Positions 8,449 to 16,658 of a stretch of DNA of 33,602 nucleotides are shown piece by piece. The DNA lies in contig JAVEPB010000142.1 of the NCBI GenBank assembly GCA_030922375.1, positions 1-33,602 on the forward strand, written 5' to 3'. The position numbers and the translations under genes are program-made. Under the pieces are notes generated by a model, which ran no database searches, was not told where the DNA came from, and saw nothing but the letters and a program-made list of their open reading frames with translations. The stretch's first letter is position 1. The number at the start of each line of letters is the position of its first letter. Source of the stretch: a bacterium. GTDB taxonomy: Bacteria > UBA8248.

Positions 8449-9777
8449 CTACGCAGCCCGCTTCAGGGCGACGATCGGGAGGTGGCGTCTTCCCGACAGG
8501 TGGCTGACTTCCAGTCGAAAGGTGGCACCCCGCTCTCCTGAAGCGAGATATTTTGGAGAGGAATCATCCGGCCACCTTGGCCTCGGCTCAAACCTGGAGC
8601 GCAGGCTCGCCGGTTTCAATCCGCCATAGATCTCAGTGGGGGTTTGTCCGCGAAGGGCGGAGTGTGGCCTGTGCTGGTTGTACCAATCTGAAAAGAGCGC
8701 CAGCTCACGGCGAAATGCCTCCTCCCGGATTGGCACCATAATCACATCCATACACTCTCTCTTCAGGCTTCCAATGAATCGCTCGATAACGGCTATGCTT
8801 CCCTTCTTCCCCACGGCGCCAAAGCGAGGCAGAATTTCATTTTGTTCGCACCAGACCTTGAAACTCTCGCACCAGAACTGCTTGCCCTTGTCGCAGATCA
8901 TGTATTTTGGTTTGACACTTTCCTTCTCGATTGTCCGGTTCAAGAGCGATTGCATTGCAGCGGAGGAGGGGATTTCTTTAAATACCCCAAAACCCAGGAC
9001 ACTCCGGGAGAAATGATCCAGAATGACGCCCACCCACCAGCAAAATGGCCACTGCTGCGGAAGCGAAAACGGAGACCACGGCGTCCAGAAACCAGAGGAC
9101 GTCGGTACCACCGTGAGGTCCACATGCCAGACGTGATTGAGATGCTTGGCCGTAACGACATTTCCAGGAATGTTCTCATCATCTCCTGGCTCCGGGACTC
9201 TCTCTTCTTTAAGGATACGCCCAACGGTCGTCGCCCCGAGGTGCAGGCCCGCCCTGGCGAGTGTGTCAGCCATTCGAACCTTTCCCATGGCGGGGCAAAG
9301 GGTTTTGAGCCTCTGAACAAGGTAGCGGACGAAATCGGGATATCTGTTGACTGGCTCGGAAATCTGGAGAAGGGCGCTAGACCCACCCTCATCGAGGCGG
9401 GCCGACTAGGAAGCAATGGTCGCCGCCGCGACCCGGAAGGTGCCAGCAGCTTGCTTTAGCGACCAGCCCCGGGCGGCGCGTAGCTCAAGAATGGCCATCC
9501 TCTCGAAGGGGCCATAGCGGGGCCGGCGATGGGGGGTGATGTAATCCATCCTGGCGTCCTTGATGCGAATCTCTTCTCGAAGGAGTTCGCACTCCTCTAT
9601 CAGGTGCTCATTCTGCGCCACCAGCCGCACGCGGCGGCGGATATGGTCAGCAGCCATCCCTCGGGCCTGGACGATTGAGAAGTGGGCAAGGGAGATCGTA
9701 TGCAGGACCGCTGACTTCACATGACTGTGCCAATTCTTAGGGAGGGGAATTCGAGGGCGAGCCTGTTTCGCGGGCAT
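8449..9777 (-). pseudogene. IS transposase with integrase core, interrupted by TAG
   Basis: One frame of 443 codons broken by TAG at 9406-9408. The N-terminal part (9777-9409) has a Lys/Arg-rich region and a helix-turn-helix that ends ...GTFRVAAATIAS. After the stop the frame continues SARLDEGG and then an rve/DDE integrase core: WHVDLT (first Asp), MICDKGKQFW (second Asp) and ERFIGSLKREC (Glu). Relatives normally read TIASW at this point, so a TGG to TAG change is the simplest explanation. The catalytic triad is intact, but full-length protein needs readthrough or suppression. An ATG at 9288 could restart translation of the catalytic part. Confidence 0.82.
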
Positions 9778-9868
9778 AATGGTCTCCGAAAAGAGTCCTT
9801 GCTATTGAATTCGGAGGCTATCATAAATGCTGTATATTCAAGATGTTCTGACCGGACGGTATCACCAC

Positions 9869-9890
9869 AAATTCGCTGGACCAGGACAGT
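9869..9890. repeat. Terminal inverted repeat, right end of the 8253-9890 IS
   Basis: Perfect inverted copy of 8253-8274. It abuts directly the 25-bp palindromic repeat starting at 9891. Confidence 0.9.
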
Positions 9891-9915
9891 GGCTAATTAC
9901 TAATTCGCCACCCAC
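9891..9915. repeat. 25-bp repeat with palindromic core, copy 1
   Basis: Reads ggctaattactaattcgcc followed by acccac. The first 19 bases form a near-perfect palindrome around a central C. A second copy with two substitutions is at 16616-16640. Both copies abut IS ends at exactly the same base, which suggests a preferred insertion target or the end of a further element. Confidence 0.7.
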
Positions 9916-9921
9916 AGGACC

Positions 9922-9938
9922 GAGTTTTGCGGAGCACA
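9922..9938. repeat. Orphan IS end (family of the 31188-32386 element)
   Basis: gagttttgcggagcaca matches the inward-to-outward end sequence of the intact IS at 31188-32386 (right end gagtttttgcgtagcaca). No transposase of that family is adjacent, so this is a solo remnant. Confidence 0.6.
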
Positions 9939-10065
9939 GGACTATTGTTTTTTGTGCACACTCATCACGGCAGTCATTTCGATAATTTGCTATAGTAATT
10001 ATTAAACTAAGTTTTGATTGAATGGTGAAAAACCCTTCTTTAATCGGTTGCCGGGAATTATTAGC

Positions 10066-11430
10066 ATGGAAGAACTCCGAGTTTTGTCGGTTTGCGGAAA
10101 TTTGGGATACGGATTTCCCGAGGAGTCTCTTGAAAACGGGATTTCCGGCGACCCGCATTTCATGGGCGCAGACAACGGTTCAACCGACGCCGGTCCCTAT
10201 TACCTCGGAAGTGGAGATCAACTGACCAAACGCGAACAGATTTTACGCGATTTGGGCTACTCCCTTGCGGCGGCGCGGAAAAAGGGGATTCCTTACATCA
10301 TTGGTTCTGCCGGCACCGCGGGCGGAAACCCTCACCTGGATAGCGTTTTGGATGTCATGCATGAACTCGCCAGACGGGACGGCCATCGGTTCCGGCTCGC
10401 GGTCATCCGCTCGGAACTGGACAAGGCGTTCGTCAAAAAGGCGGTCCGCGAGGGGAGGACGCGTCCGCTGGGCCGGTTGTCGGATCTGACCGAAGAAACC
10501 GTGGACGAAAGCATCCGGATTGTCGGCCAAATGGGGCTGGACCCGTTTATTCGAGCATTAGAAGGCGGGGCCGATGTCATTCTGGCTGGCCGCTCCTGCG
10601 ATACGGCCATTTACACTTCGTATGCTGCGATGAAGGGCTTCGATCTCGGGCTCGCATTTCATATGGCGAAAATCATCGAATGCGGGGCCCAATGTGCGCT
10701 TCCGATCGGAGCGAACGATTGCATCCTGGGAACATTACGCAAGGACCATTTTATACTTGAACCGATGAACCGGGGGAAGAAAGTCACTCCTAATTCGGTG
10801 GCGGCCCACATGATGTATGAACAGCCGGATCCCTACCTGTTTTACGAGCCAGAGGGAACGATCGATCTCAAGGAGTCGGAGTTCAATCAGATCGACGACC
10901 GTAGAGTGGAGGTGCGGGGAAGCCGGTTCATTCCCGCAGAAAAACCGACGCTGAAACTCGAGGGAGTGAGGCTTCGTGGATACCGAACCATTGCTGTGGC
11001 GGGAATGACGGATCCCGTGTTGCTTGCCAGCCTTGACGATGTGGAGGAGAGGGTGAAGTCCACCGTTGCCGACATGCTCCGGGGGAGCCTTCGTCCGGAT
11101 TCTTACGACCTACGGTTTATATTCTACGGACGAGATGGGGTGATGGGGCGGACCGAGCCAAACAGCTCGAAAACCTCCCACGAAGTCGGAATCGTGATGG
11201 AGGTCATTGCAGGGGACCAGAAAACGGCGAACGCGGTACTTTCTCTTGCCCGAAGCACGTTTCTTCATTGTGGATTCGAGGGAAGAAAAGCGACCGCCGG
11301 AAATCTGGCGTTTCCGTTTTCCCCTTCCGATTTTGAAGGCGGGCCGGTCTATGAGTTCCATGTCTATCACCTGATGGAACTCGAGGACGCAGGCGCTCCA
11401 TTCGAGGTTGAATTTACTCAGGTGGGATAA
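10066..11430 (+). CDS. AtuA-family (DUF1446) protein, acyclic terpene utilisation type
   Basis: About 454 residues from the ATG at 10066; an in-frame TTG at 10018 would add 16 residues but lacks support. The family signature is at the start (VLSVCGNLGYGFPEESLENG), followed by DNGSTDAGPYYLGSG, IGSAGTAGGNPHLD and GGADVILAGRSCDTAIY. AtuA is named for the acyclic terpene (citronellol/geraniol) pathway of Pseudomonas, but many homologues lie in unrelated catabolic clusters and the molecular function is not established. The DUF4387 partner follows directly, as is usual, so the two probably form one functional unit or complex. Confidence 0.87.
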   Translation: MEELRVLSVCGNLGYGFPEESLENGISGDPHFMGADNGSTDAGPYYLGSGDQLTKREQILRDLGYSLAAARKKGIPYIIGSAGTAGGNPHLDSVLDVMHELARRDGHRFRLAVIRSELDKAFVKKAVREGRTRPLGRLSDLTEETVDESIRIVGQMGLDPFIRALEGGADVILAGRSCDTAIYTSYAAMKGFDLGLAFHMAKIIECGAQCALPIGANDCILGTLRKDHFILEPMNRGKKVTPNSVAAHMMYEQPDPYLFYEPEGTIDLKESEFNQIDDRRVEVRGSRFIPAEKPTLKLEGVRLRGYRTIAVAGMTDPVLLASLDDVEERVKSTVADMLRGSLRPDSYDLRFIFYGRDGVMGRTEPNSSKTSHEVGIVMEVIAGDQKTANAVLSLARSTFLHCGFEGRKATAGNLAFPFSPSDFEGGPVYEFHVYHLMELEDAGAPFEVEFTQVG

Positions 11431-11440
11431 GGGTATTTCC

Positions 11441-11752
11441 GTGGAACGGCTTTATGATCTCGCTGAGGTGTTCCGGAGCAAAAATGCGGGCCCTCTCTTT
11501 ATTACCATTGATTTCCTTTTTTCCAACAAAGAAACCTACCAAAGAGTTTCAAGCAGTGAAGCCCTGAGTCCGGGGGCCGTGGCGGAACTTTACGGGCTAG
11601 AGCCCGAGGATGTCAAAATTGTCTATTTCGACGCCGCGAACGCTATAAAGGTGACAATCCCCAGAACCGGCCCCACCTCGGGGGCTCCGGGCGACCGTGA
11701 TGTGTACGGCGCTCAACAGCACGGACCCCTTCTTTCATTGATGATTCCTTAA
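11441..11752 (+). CDS. DUF4387 domain protein
   Basis: About 103 residues from the GTG at 11441, which has aaggg eight bases upstream. An ATG at 11408 inside the AtuA gene is also in frame. The sequence LYDLAEVFRSKNAGP near the start, then DVKIVYFDAANAIKVTIPR and the C-terminal GDRDVYGAQQHGPLLSL, are hallmarks of DUF4387. These small proteins occur next to, or fused to, AtuA/DUF1446 proteins; their function is not known to me. Ten bases separate the upstream stop from this start. Confidence 0.85.
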   Translation: MERLYDLAEVFRSKNAGPLFITIDFLFSNKETYQRVSSSEALSPGAVAELYGLEPEDVKIVYFDAANAIKVTIPRTGPTSGAPGDRDVYGAQQHGPLLSLMIP

Positions 11753-11797
11753 GGGAATTCACATCGGCTTTTAGGACGACGATTCCGGAGAAATTAG

Positions 11798-13183
11798 ATG
11801 GATATTGAGCGCGTCGGAGCCCAGATCGAAAAAGATTTTGAAAAAAAACATCTGGAGCGTTTGCTCGACTATATTCGGCAGCCGAGCGTTTCCGCCATGG
11901 ATTGGGGCTTGACGGACATGGCAAATATTTTGGCCGGAGAAATCCTTGAGGCCGGGGGAGAGGCTGAGGTGGTGGAAACCTCGGAGTTTCCGATTGTTTA
12001 CGGAACGATCGACGTGGGCGCAAAGCGGACCTTGCTTTTCCACGGGCTCTACGATGTTACGCCGGCCGAGGAGCCAAATTGGATCGTCCCACCGTTCGAA
12101 CCGGAAGTCCGGGACTTCGAGGACATGGGGCGCTGCGTGATTGGCCGAGGCGCCGAGGACATGAAAGCGGGAATCGCTGCGGCGATGAACGCGATCTTTG
12201 CGGTAAAAGATGCGGGAGAATCTCTGCCGTTGAATCTGATTTTCGTGCATGAGGCCTCGGAGTTGGGCAGCGGTGGCATCAAGGATTTTTTCCCGCGCTA
12301 TAAAAACCGGCTGCAACGGGCAGATGCTGCATACTGGCTGTGCCCCATGGCTCAGAAGGACGGCACCCCGGTGATTCCCCTATCCCTCAAAGGAAATCTG
12401 ATGGGAAGGCTTTTCTGCCGCCCGGGCGAATGGGGCGGGCCGCTGAATAATGAGATTCACGCCTTGAACTCGAACTGGATAGGCAACCCCGCCTCTCGAT
12501 TAGCGGAAGCCATCTCATACCTGGAGATGAAACTCGAAGAAATTTACGTGAACGGGAAGGGTTGGGAGCCCACCGAACAGCAGCTACGGCTTGCCGATGA
12601 ACTTGCCGCCAGGATGGATCCGGATGTCTTGAAGGCGGGCTTAGGGGTCGGACGATTTCGGCAAGATGACTTCAACGGAGCCTTGAGAGCTCATTGTTTC
12701 CGCCCCGAGTTTACCGTTACGGGCCTCCGGGCGGGATTTGTCGGAGAGGGAAAAGCGGTAAAGGTCAGCATTCCCTCCGAAGCGGAAGCAGTGGTTAATA
12801 TGCGGTTTCAGCCCGGTGAAGATCCGGATGAACGAATTGAAAATGTAAGAAACATCCTAGCCGAAGGTGGGTTCGGAGATATCGAATTTATCGTGAATAA
12901 TCATTACGCCGGGGGCGGAACCGAGCCGGAGCATCCCGTTGTTCAATGTTTCCTGGGTGCCCACCGGAAAAACGGTTCAGATCCCGAAGTGTGGCCCGTT
13001 CACTCAATAGGCATGCCCGTTTCCCTTTGGACCGATGAACTGGGTGTTCCCTGGGTGGGAGGGATTCCCTGCCACGCGATGCGCAAGCATGCGGCCAACG
13101 AATATTGTCAGGTGGCGGGCCTTCTCGCCTCGGAAAAATTCCTGGTTCAATTTTTCGAGGATTTTTCAACTGTTCGGCTTTAG
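11798..13183 (+). CDS. M20 family metallopeptidase homologue with altered active site
   Basis: A 461-residue cytosolic protein with the M20/M28 fold order. The landmark segments are recognisable: FHGLYDVTP (81-89) where the family has GHxDVxP, GRGAEDMKAG (117-125) with the bridging Asp121, and HEASELGSGG (151-160) where the family has EGEEEIGS. A C-terminal HAANEY retains the last His ligand. The first metal His is Leu84, the catalytic Glu is Ser154 by alignment, and the Asp ligand expected near residue 182 is not evident. It may be non-catalytic or use different chemistry. It is 45 bases after the DUF4387 gene, so probably in the same operon. Confidence 0.85.
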   Translation: MDIERVGAQIEKDFEKKHLERLLDYIRQPSVSAMDWGLTDMANILAGEILEAGGEAEVVETSEFPIVYGTIDVGAKRTLLFHGLYDVTPAEEPNWIVPPFEPEVRDFEDMGRCVIGRGAEDMKAGIAAAMNAIFAVKDAGESLPLNLIFVHEASELGSGGIKDFFPRYKNRLQRADAAYWLCPMAQKDGTPVIPLSLKGNLMGRLFCRPGEWGGPLNNEIHALNSNWIGNPASRLAEAISYLEMKLEEIYVNGKGWEPTEQQLRLADELAARMDPDVLKAGLGVGRFRQDDFNGALRAHCFRPEFTVTGLRAGFVGEGKAVKVSIPSEAEAVVNMRFQPGEDPDERIENVRNILAEGGFGDIEFIVNNHYAGGGTEPEHPVVQCFLGAHRKNGSDPEVWPVHSIGMPVSLWTDELGVPWVGGIPCHAMRKHAANEYCQVAGLLASEKFLVQFFEDFSTVRL

Positions 13184-13709
13184 GGGGTTTTTCATTTTGG
13201 CGAATTTTTTATTTTGAAGAATGTTGGAACCGGTCAACTCGAATTTCCCTGATAATTCCCTGTTATTCCCTGTTCGGTTTTCGGGGTGAAATCTCTGAAG
13301 CCCTTTAAGTAGGGGCAAATCCAGGAGATTTTGGCGAAATTGGCCCTCAAAAACGAAAAAATTCCCTGTATTTTCCCTGTTAAACAGGGAATTTGGCAGA
13401 GAAGGGTTCGCTACTGACTGCACCCACCGCCAAGATAATCCCGTTGAATTCCGTTTTATGGCGTTCTCCCCGCACCTCCCCGATTCCCCCGTGTTTTCCC
13501 GGCATTTCCGCGACAGAGAATTTTGTTTGCATACGGAGAGACCCACCAGTCGGCCTGTCTCCGGTCACTTTTCCCTGAACGTCTCTACGGGCCTTTTTTA
13601 CAGTCACCGTTGGGGGACGGCCGAACCTAAGGCTTGGTCAATGGTGGGCGATGAGTAGGGAGAGAATGAAAGGCAAGAGTCTCGTTTTCGGGTTTGTTTC
13701 GGAAAAACG
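13184..13709. other. Non-coding region between the M20 gene and the serine recombinase
   Basis: I see no supportable gene here. The left half holds the phased TTCCCTG repeats (annotated separately) and a further isolated TTCCCTG at 13571-13577. The right half is pyrimidine-rich with no stem-loop that looks like a terminator. It probably represents the left flank of the recombinase-bearing element. Confidence 0.6.
13245..13391. repeat. Helically phased TTCCCTG repeats ending in a palindrome
   Basis: TTCCCTG begins at 13245, 13256 and 13266, then again at 13362 and 13373, and an inverted copy (CAGGGAA) is at 13385-13391. Steps within each group are 10-11 bases, about one helical turn. The last pair forms the perfect palindrome ttccctgttaaacagggaa (13373-13391). 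This looks like a protein-binding array, perhaps linked to the adjacent recombinase. Confidence 0.75.
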
Positions 13710-15437
13710 CTAGACGAATCCCAGTGACTCTCGCTGTTCTTGCCAGGTCAAGGGGAGGCGGGTTTCGCGCATTAGTCTGGCCGCGGTGAGATCCTTTGGA
13801 TGGCGGCCCTCGAGAATGGCCTTGGTGATGTCGGGAGCGAGGAAGGACAATCGGAGGAGGCGCGTGATATAGGCCCTTCCGCTCCCCCAACGGCGGGTCA
13901 TCTCGCCGACGTCCATCCCGCCGCCGGCTTCGAGTTTATCCCTCAGGGCGTGCGCCTTGACGATGAGCAGAAGCAGGCTTCGGTCTGCTTTTCCGGCATT
14001 TTGTGTCTGACCATCAACCAGCATCTTCATCTCCATCCCCGTCCGTTTGAGACGGGCCGGAACGTTCAGGGTCAGATGTGCATCTAACTCAGTGCCCTCC
14101 TCTGCCGGGTCATTGGTGCGACCGCTCAGGATATGCACGAGACCGGCGGGGGATACCCGTATGTCCACGCGATCGGGGAGGATGTCGATGCGCGGGACAA
14201 GGGCCAGGACCAGATCCCGAACCTTCGATTGCTCAAGTCCGGGCCATTCCTTCGAGAGCTGGACTGCCGCGCCAATCAGCCGATTTTGCCCTATGCCATC
14301 CGGGACGAGGGTTTCGACGGCCTCGAGCAGTTCCTTGTCATTCGCGAAGAGCTTCCGTAGCCGGCCGGTGACGACCTGCTCGATTTCTCCTGCTGGGATC
14401 CGGCGTCCTCCCTTGGCGATTGTCCTGGGATTTAGAATCAAGGAGCGCGAGACGTAGTAGCGGTAGCGCTTGCCCTTCTTCACGGCATGAGTGGGCGTCA
14501 TCCGCTCTCCGAGGTCGTCATGGAGGAGCCCGGCCAGAAGGCTTGGGTCCCTGGCGCCCGCGCCGCTCTGGCGTGTCACCCGGCCCGCCGCCAGGGTCTT
14601 CTGCACCCTCTCCCAGAGCTCCTGATCCACGATGGCCTCGTGCTTGCCTGGGTAGGAATGTCCCTTGTGGACCATCTCCCCGAGGTAGATGCGGTTTTGC
14701 AGCATCGCGTATAGGGCGCCGCGGGCAAAGGGCTTGCCCCCCCAGACCCGCCCGGCTTTTGTCTTTCTGGCCTTGCTGACAATCCCCGTCGCATCGAGCG
14801 CTCCCTTAAGCCGAAGGACAGATCCCAGTTCTAGGTATTTTTTAAAAATGTGATTAACGGTCCGGGCTTCCTGGGCGTGGACGACGAGTTTTTTGTCCAC
14901 GGCCTCGTAGCCAAGCGCCGGGAAGCCTCCCATCCACATGCCCTTTTTCTTGGAGGCGGCGATCTTGTCCCGGATTCGCTCCCCCGTGACCTCTCGCTCG
15001 AACTGGGCAAACGAGAGGAGGACGTTAAGGGTGAGCCTTCCCATCGAGGAAGTGGTGTTAAAAGCTTGAGTCACCGAGACAAAAGACACAGAATGAGCGT
15101 CGAAGGATTCGACCATCCGGACGAAGTCCGAGAGGGACCGGGTGAGTCGGTCCACCTTGTATACGACTATCACGTCGATCTGGCCCGCCTCGACGTCGGC
15201 GAGAAGACGCTGGAGCGCGGGCCGCTCCAGCGTGCCTCCCGAAAAGCCCCCGTCGTCGTAGTCCCCACTCAAAGTGTCCCACCCCTCTGATTGCTGGCTC
15301 TTGACGTACGCCTCACAAGATTCCCGCTGGGCATCGAGTGAGTTGAAATCCTGCTCTAACCCTTCCTCGGAGGATTTTCGGGTGTAGATTGCGCAGCGCA
15401 GCCGGTGTTTCGATTTATTCATGTCTGTGTGGCTCAT
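13710..15437 (-). CDS. Large serine recombinase (recombinase family protein)
   Basis: A 575-residue site-specific recombinase. The N-terminal resolvase domain shows AIYTRKSSEEGLEQDFNSLD with catalytic Ser22, then VVYKVDRLTRSLSDF near 95 and FAQFEREVTGERIRDKI near 143. A recombinase domain follows (GYEAVDKKLVVHAQEA and NRIYLGEMVHKGHSYPGKHEAIVD). The region that is a Cys zinc ribbon in many relatives reads GLLHDDLGERMTPTHAVKKG without Cys, as in a subgroup usually paired with DUF2924. The start overlaps the stop of the upstream DUF2924 gene (ATGA). Such enzymes integrate and excise mobile elements. Confidence 0.92.
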   Translation of the reverse strand: MSHTDMNKSKHRLRCAIYTRKSSEEGLEQDFNSLDAQRESCEAYVKSQQSEGWDTLSGDYDDGGFSGGTLERPALQRLLADVEAGQIDVIVVYKVDRLTRSLSDFVRMVESFDAHSVSFVSVTQAFNTTSSMGRLTLNVLLSFAQFEREVTGERIRDKIAASKKKGMWMGGFPALGYEAVDKKLVVHAQEARTVNHIFKKYLELGSVLRLKGALDATGIVSKARKTKAGRVWGGKPFARGALYAMLQNRIYLGEMVHKGHSYPGKHEAIVDQELWERVQKTLAAGRVTRQSGAGARDPSLLAGLLHDDLGERMTPTHAVKKGKRYRYYVSRSLILNPRTIAKGGRRIPAGEIEQVVTGRLRKLFANDKELLEAVETLVPDGIGQNRLIGAAVQLSKEWPGLEQSKVRDLVLALVPRIDILPDRVDIRVSPAGLVHILSGRTNDPAEEGTELDAHLTLNVPARLKRTGMEMKMLVDGQTQNAGKADRSLLLLIVKAHALRDKLEAGGGMDVGEMTRRWGSGRAYITRLLRLSFLAPDITKAILEGRHPKDLTAARLMRETRLPLTWQEQRESLGFV

Positions 15438-15892
15438 GGCGCTTTTCCATTGGATGGGGATCTCTCATTTTGTAGGAGGCCAAAGAAGCGCTGCCCCGAC
15501 CAGTGCGCGCCGGTGATCTCGCGGGCGATTTTAGAGAGGGAGCGGTACCGCCGCCCTTCGAACTCAAATCCCTCCTCGAGCACGACCACGCGGTAGGTTC
15601 TCCCGTGCCATTCGCGGACTAGCTTCGCGCCTGGCTTGAGGATAGGGCCAGAGGTAGTGGGCAGGCTGCCCTCGGTCTCAAGGGTCCGGGCGAGAGCCCT
15701 GAGGCGGCGCCTAGTGCTCTTATCCAGCCCCCCGTACTCCTTTTCCTGAATCTTGTGTGCGATGGCGCGGGCCAACAGATCCCGGCTGATATGAGCAGGA
15801 GGCTCAGCGCCAAGAAGCTTCTGCCAGTTCTCTAGTAGCTCGGCTCTAGGCATCTGGGCCAGGGCGGTAGTCCTTTGTGTAACTCTGGTCAT
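15434..15892 (-). CDS. DUF2924 domain protein
   Basis: A 152-residue protein from the ATG at 15892, which has a near-ideal aaggagggg ribosome site; an earlier in-frame ATG at 15922 lacks one. Typical DUF2924 features are LAQMPRAELLENWQKLLGAEPP, a basic YGGLDKSTRRRLRAL segment and the C-terminal LVREWHGRTYRVVVLEEGFEFEGRRYRSLSKIAREITGxHWSG region. It is coupled to the serine recombinase by a four-base overlap. The family regularly accompanies such recombinases; an accessory DNA-binding role is plausible but unproven. Confidence 0.9.
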   Translation of the reverse strand: MTRVTQRTTALAQMPRAELLENWQKLLGAEPPAHISRDLLARAIAHKIQEKEYGGLDKSTRRRLRALARTLETEGSLPTTSGPILKPGAKLVREWHGRTYRVVVLEEGFEFEGRRYRSLSKIAREITGAHWSGQRFFGLLQNERSPSNGKAP

Positions 15893-16062
15893 TGCGTCCC
15901 CTCCTTGATTGGGTGTGTCCATCTCGGGAAGTCTCCCCCGGCTCCGCCACAGGGCCGGGAATCCCCCGTCCAGGTATCTCCATGGACGCTTCCTTTGCCC
16001 GGGAAGTCCAGTCGAGATGGGGGGGGGAATTTCGGGATTTTGGCCGAGGAGAGGGCGGGATG

Positions 16063-16505
16063 TGACGTGCCCCCCTCACGCCGGTCCATGCTAAACGAGA
16101 GGATTTTCGATACTCTTTCGGCATGACCGCCCGATTTGGGGGAATGATTCATGCCCAAGAAGCGTCATACACCCGAGCAGATCATCGGCAAGCTGAGGGA
16201 GGCCGAGGTTCTTCTCTCTCAGGGAAGAACCGTCCCTGAAGCCTGCAAGCAGATCGAAGTATCCGAGCAAAGCTCCGTGATGAACTGCTGAACCTGGAGA
16301 TGTTCGACACGCTGGATGAAGCGAAAGTGCTGGTGGAGAGCTGGCGGCATGAATACAATCACATCAGGCCCCACAGTGCGCTTGATTACAGACCACCGGC
16401 ACCCGAGACGATAGAGCCAATGCCTCCGGGCTTCGCTACGCCGCGCCCTCCGGCATTGGTTTCTGGGGTAACATAAGGATTGGTACCACTATCGGGGGCA
16501 GGTCA
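16063..16505 (+). mobile_element. IS3-family element remnant with internal deletion
   Basis: The ends tgacgtgccccc (16063) and the inverse of tgacctgccccc (ending 16505) match at 11 of 12 positions and frame the remains of an IS3-type transposase. The 443-bp length against roughly 1.2-1.3 kb for complete elements shows that most of orfA and orfB has been deleted. It is non-autonomous. Confidence 0.8.
16151..16476 (+). pseudogene. IS3 transposase remnant: orfA start joined to orfB end
   Basis: From the ATG at 16151 the frame reads MPKKRHTPEQIIGKLREAEV and VPEACKQIEVSEQ, the helix-turn-helix start of an IS3 orfA. At about 16270 it jumps to another frame reading KLRDELLNLEMFDTLDEAKV and WRHEYNHIRPHSALDYRPP, the orfB C-terminus up to TAA at 16474-16476. 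Everything between, including two of the three catalytic acidic residues, is gone. Confidence 0.85.
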
Positions 16506-16590
16506 ACGAGCCATGGCGAAACCCACAATCGAATTTTAAATTTCTGACTGAATGTGAGATCTATCAGACGCTAAAAAGCCTTAATTTCGT

Positions 16591-16615
16591 GTGGGATTGA
16601 ATTTTGCGGAGCACA
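16591..16615. repeat. Orphan IS end (family of the 31188-32386 element)
   Basis: The sequence ending ttttgcggagcaca, preceded by gtgggattgaa, is the inverted counterpart of the left end at 31188 (TGTGCTCCGCAAAA...). No matching body lies to its left. It abuts copy 2 of the palindromic repeat. Confidence 0.6.
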
Positions 16616-16640
16616 GGCGAATTACTAATTTGCCACCCAC
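16616..16640. repeat. 25-bp repeat with palindromic core, copy 2
   Basis: ggcgaattactaatttgcc plus acccac, 23 of 25 bases identical to 9891-9915. It starts at the base right after an IS end, as copy 1 does. Confidence 0.7.
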
Positions 16641-16658
16641 CGGAACAAAGGAGATGAC

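Larger units (their letters stand above)
8253..9890 (-). mobile_element. Insertion sequence with 22-bp terminal inverted repeats and a broken transposase
   Basis: Bases 8253-8274 and 9869-9890 are perfect inverted repeats of 22 bp (outer end actgtcctggtcc). They enclose a single minus-strand transposase frame that carries a nonsense codon. Total length is 1638 bp. No convincing target duplication is seen (only GG on both sides). Between the left end and the transposase, an internal 10-bp inverted repeat (gctccagaat at 8301-8310 and its complement at 8358-8367) is of unknown role. The element sits immediately downstream of the second FAH gene and could block transcription into the AtuA block. 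Confidence 0.88.

Noticed and set aside
9406-9408. Amber codon as pyrrolysine or programmed recoding
   Set aside because: No supporting RNA structure or pyl genes seen, and a Trp to stop change is simpler.
9406-9777. Independent 123-codon helix-turn-helix protein
   Set aside because: It lies in the same frame and inside the same IS as the transposase and ends at the nonsense codon, so it is that gene's N-terminal part.
13245-13391. CRISPR array
   Set aside because: Seven-base units at 10-11 base steps with no spacers and no cas genes.
14047-14457. Plus-strand frames across the recombinase
   Set aside because: GC-rich antisense shadows of a gene with full recombinase motifs.
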